A DNA stretch of 7,104 nucleotides from Deltaproteobacteria bacterium (GTDB lineage Bacteria > Desulfobacterota > Desulfobacteria > Desulfobacterales > SG8-13). The translations under genes and the position numbers were made by a program. The notes under the pieces were generated by a model, which saw only the letters and a list, made by a program, of their open reading frames with translations, searched no databases and was not told where the DNA came from. Location: the NCBI GenBank assembly GCA_024639205.1, contig JAHEIV010000151.1, forward strand, positions 1 to 7,104, read 5' to 3'. The first letter of the stretch is position 1. Each line of letters starts with the position of its first letter. Positions 6,384-7,104 of this stretch are shown in pieces.

Positions 6384-6402
6384 GCAACAGGCCGTGCAAC
6401 AG
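6384..6402 (+). promoter_or_regulatory. direct repeat GCAACAG x2 upstream of the response regulator
   Basis: GCAACAG occurs at 6384-6390 and 6396-6402, a 12-base period in the 53-base gap before the regulator gene; TTGCGCAA (6380-6387) overlaps the first copy. OmpR/PhoB-family regulators bind tandem half-sites about one helical turn apart, so this might be an autoregulatory site. Two seven-base copies are weak evidence. Confidence 0.2.
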
Positions 6403-6429
6403 CGTCAATTGACCGCATTGTGGTAACCG

Positions 6430-7101
6430 ATGCGAATACTATTAGTAGAAGACGAAAAGAAAGTGTCCAGTTTCATCAAGAAGGGTCTTGCCGAGGAGGG
6501 TTATGCGGTTGACCTGGCTTCCGATGGTCAGACCGGACTGGAAATGGGCCTCGACGGGGTTCACGACCTGATCATTCTGGACATCAACCTTCCGGGAAAA
6601 GACGGGTTGACCGTTCTCCGCGAGCTTCGCAAGAAGAAGGTAACCACCCCTGTGTTGCTGCTTACGGTCCGAACCGCCATCGAGGAAAAGGTCATCGGTC
6701 TGGATACCGGCGCCGACGACTATCTGACCAAGCCCTTTGCTTTCCAGGAGCTGCTGGCAAGGGTCAGGGCCTTGCTCCGGCGGCAAACGGATGCAGAAGC
6801 TCCGCTTCTGAAGATAGCCGATCTCACACTGGATCCGGCCAGGCGCCTGGTTTTTCGCGGCGAGGAGAAGATCGAGCTGACCACCAAGGAGTTTGCCCTG
6901 CTCGACTACTTTATGCGCAACCCCGACCGGGTGCTCACCCGAACGATGATCGCCGATCATGTCTGGGACTACGACTTCGATCCTATGACCAATGTCATCG
7001 ACGTTTACGTGAACTATTTAAGAAAGAAAATCGAAAGCGGCCGCGAGTCGAAGTTGATTCACACGGTTCGGGGTGTCGGGTACGTGCTCAAAGTGGAGTA
7101 A
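6430..7101 (+). CDS. OmpR/PhoB-family two-component response regulator
   Basis: This 223-residue cytoplasmic transcription regulator is a full-length member of the winged-helix response regulators and resembles the CusR/CopR heavy-metal subgroup in length and motifs. The receiver domain (1-118) has the acidic pocket Glu7-Asp8, phospho-acceptor Asp51 in LIILDINLPGKDG, switch Thr79 and Lys101 in GADDYLTKPF. The segment LTVRT replaces the common LTARD after the switch Thr. The DNA-binding domain (about 127-222) shows LTTKEFALLDYFMRNP, the VWDYDFDPMTNVIDVYVNYLRKKI recognition region in pieces near 178-201, and the closing wing HTVRGVGYVL. An in-frame TAA at 6424-6426 rules out an upstream start; the ribosome binding site is poor (TGGT only). 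The gene follows two envelope hydrolase genes, and the window stops three bases after its stop codon, where a sensor histidine kinase gene would be expected. The input signal is unknown, so no metal-specific symbol is given. Confidence 0.94.
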   Translation: MRILLVEDEKKVSSFIKKGLAEEGYAVDLASDGQTGLEMGLDGVHDLIILDINLPGKDGLTVLRELRKKKVTTPVLLLTVRTAIEEKVIGLDTGADDYLTKPFAFQELLARVRALLRRQTDAEAPLLKIADLTLDPARRLVFRGEEKIELTTKEFALLDYFMRNPDRVLTRTMIADHVWDYDFDPMTNVIDVYVNYLRKKIESGRESKLIHTVRGVGYVLKVE

Positions 7102-7104
7102 TCT

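Noticed and set aside
1..7104. Mobile element, CRISPR, toxin-antitoxin or phage-defence system
   Set aside because: No transposase, integrase, terminal inverted repeats, spaced repeats or known defence domains were found; gene content is envelope, regulatory and metabolic.

Overview
The window looks like chromosomal DNA from a Gram-negative bacterium. The evidence is an RND inner-membrane efflux pump, a lipoprotein with a lipobox, a PhoB-type response regulator, strong AGGAGG-type ribosome binding sites and moderately high GC. The mix of an anaerobe-style B12-binding radical SAM enzyme with HdeD-like and envelope hydrolase genes would fit a Desulfobacterota-like (deltaproteobacterial) host. 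That assignment is an impression from gene content, not something the sequence proves. No tRNA, rRNA, CRISPR array, insertion sequence or phage gene was seen.

Layout. Positions 2-490 (+) hold the C-terminal end of an RND (HAE1-type) efflux transporter that starts outside the window. It converges on a reverse-strand gene at 727-2217 encoding a B12-binding-domain radical SAM enzyme. A 437-base divergent gap (2218-2654) carries promoter-like elements on both strands. It separates the radical SAM gene from a 200-residue six-helix HdeD/DUF308 membrane protein at 2655-3257 (+). After a 349-base gap with hairpins, a 13-base palindrome and a promoter-like sequence, three + strand genes follow with gaps of 100 and 53 bases: a membrane-anchored DUF900-like alpha/beta hydrolase (3607-4800), a lipoprotein alpha/beta hydrolase (4901-6376) and an OmpR/PhoB-family response regulator (6430-7101). 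The window ends three bases after the regulator, where its sensor kinase would be expected.

How the genes may work together. The last three genes could be one transcription unit in which a two-component system sits with two hydrolases of different families, both predicted to face the periplasm or be attached to a membrane. The RND pump, HdeD-like protein and hydrolases all point to the cell envelope and stress or export functions. The radical SAM gene is on the opposite strand and its substrate cannot be read from the sequence.

Novelty. Nothing here can be called a new system with confidence. The most interesting points are the hydrolase pair beside a regulator, the His-to-Asn changes around the oxyanion and nucleophile motifs of the first hydrolase, and the unusually long stretch between the catalytic acid and histidine of the second.
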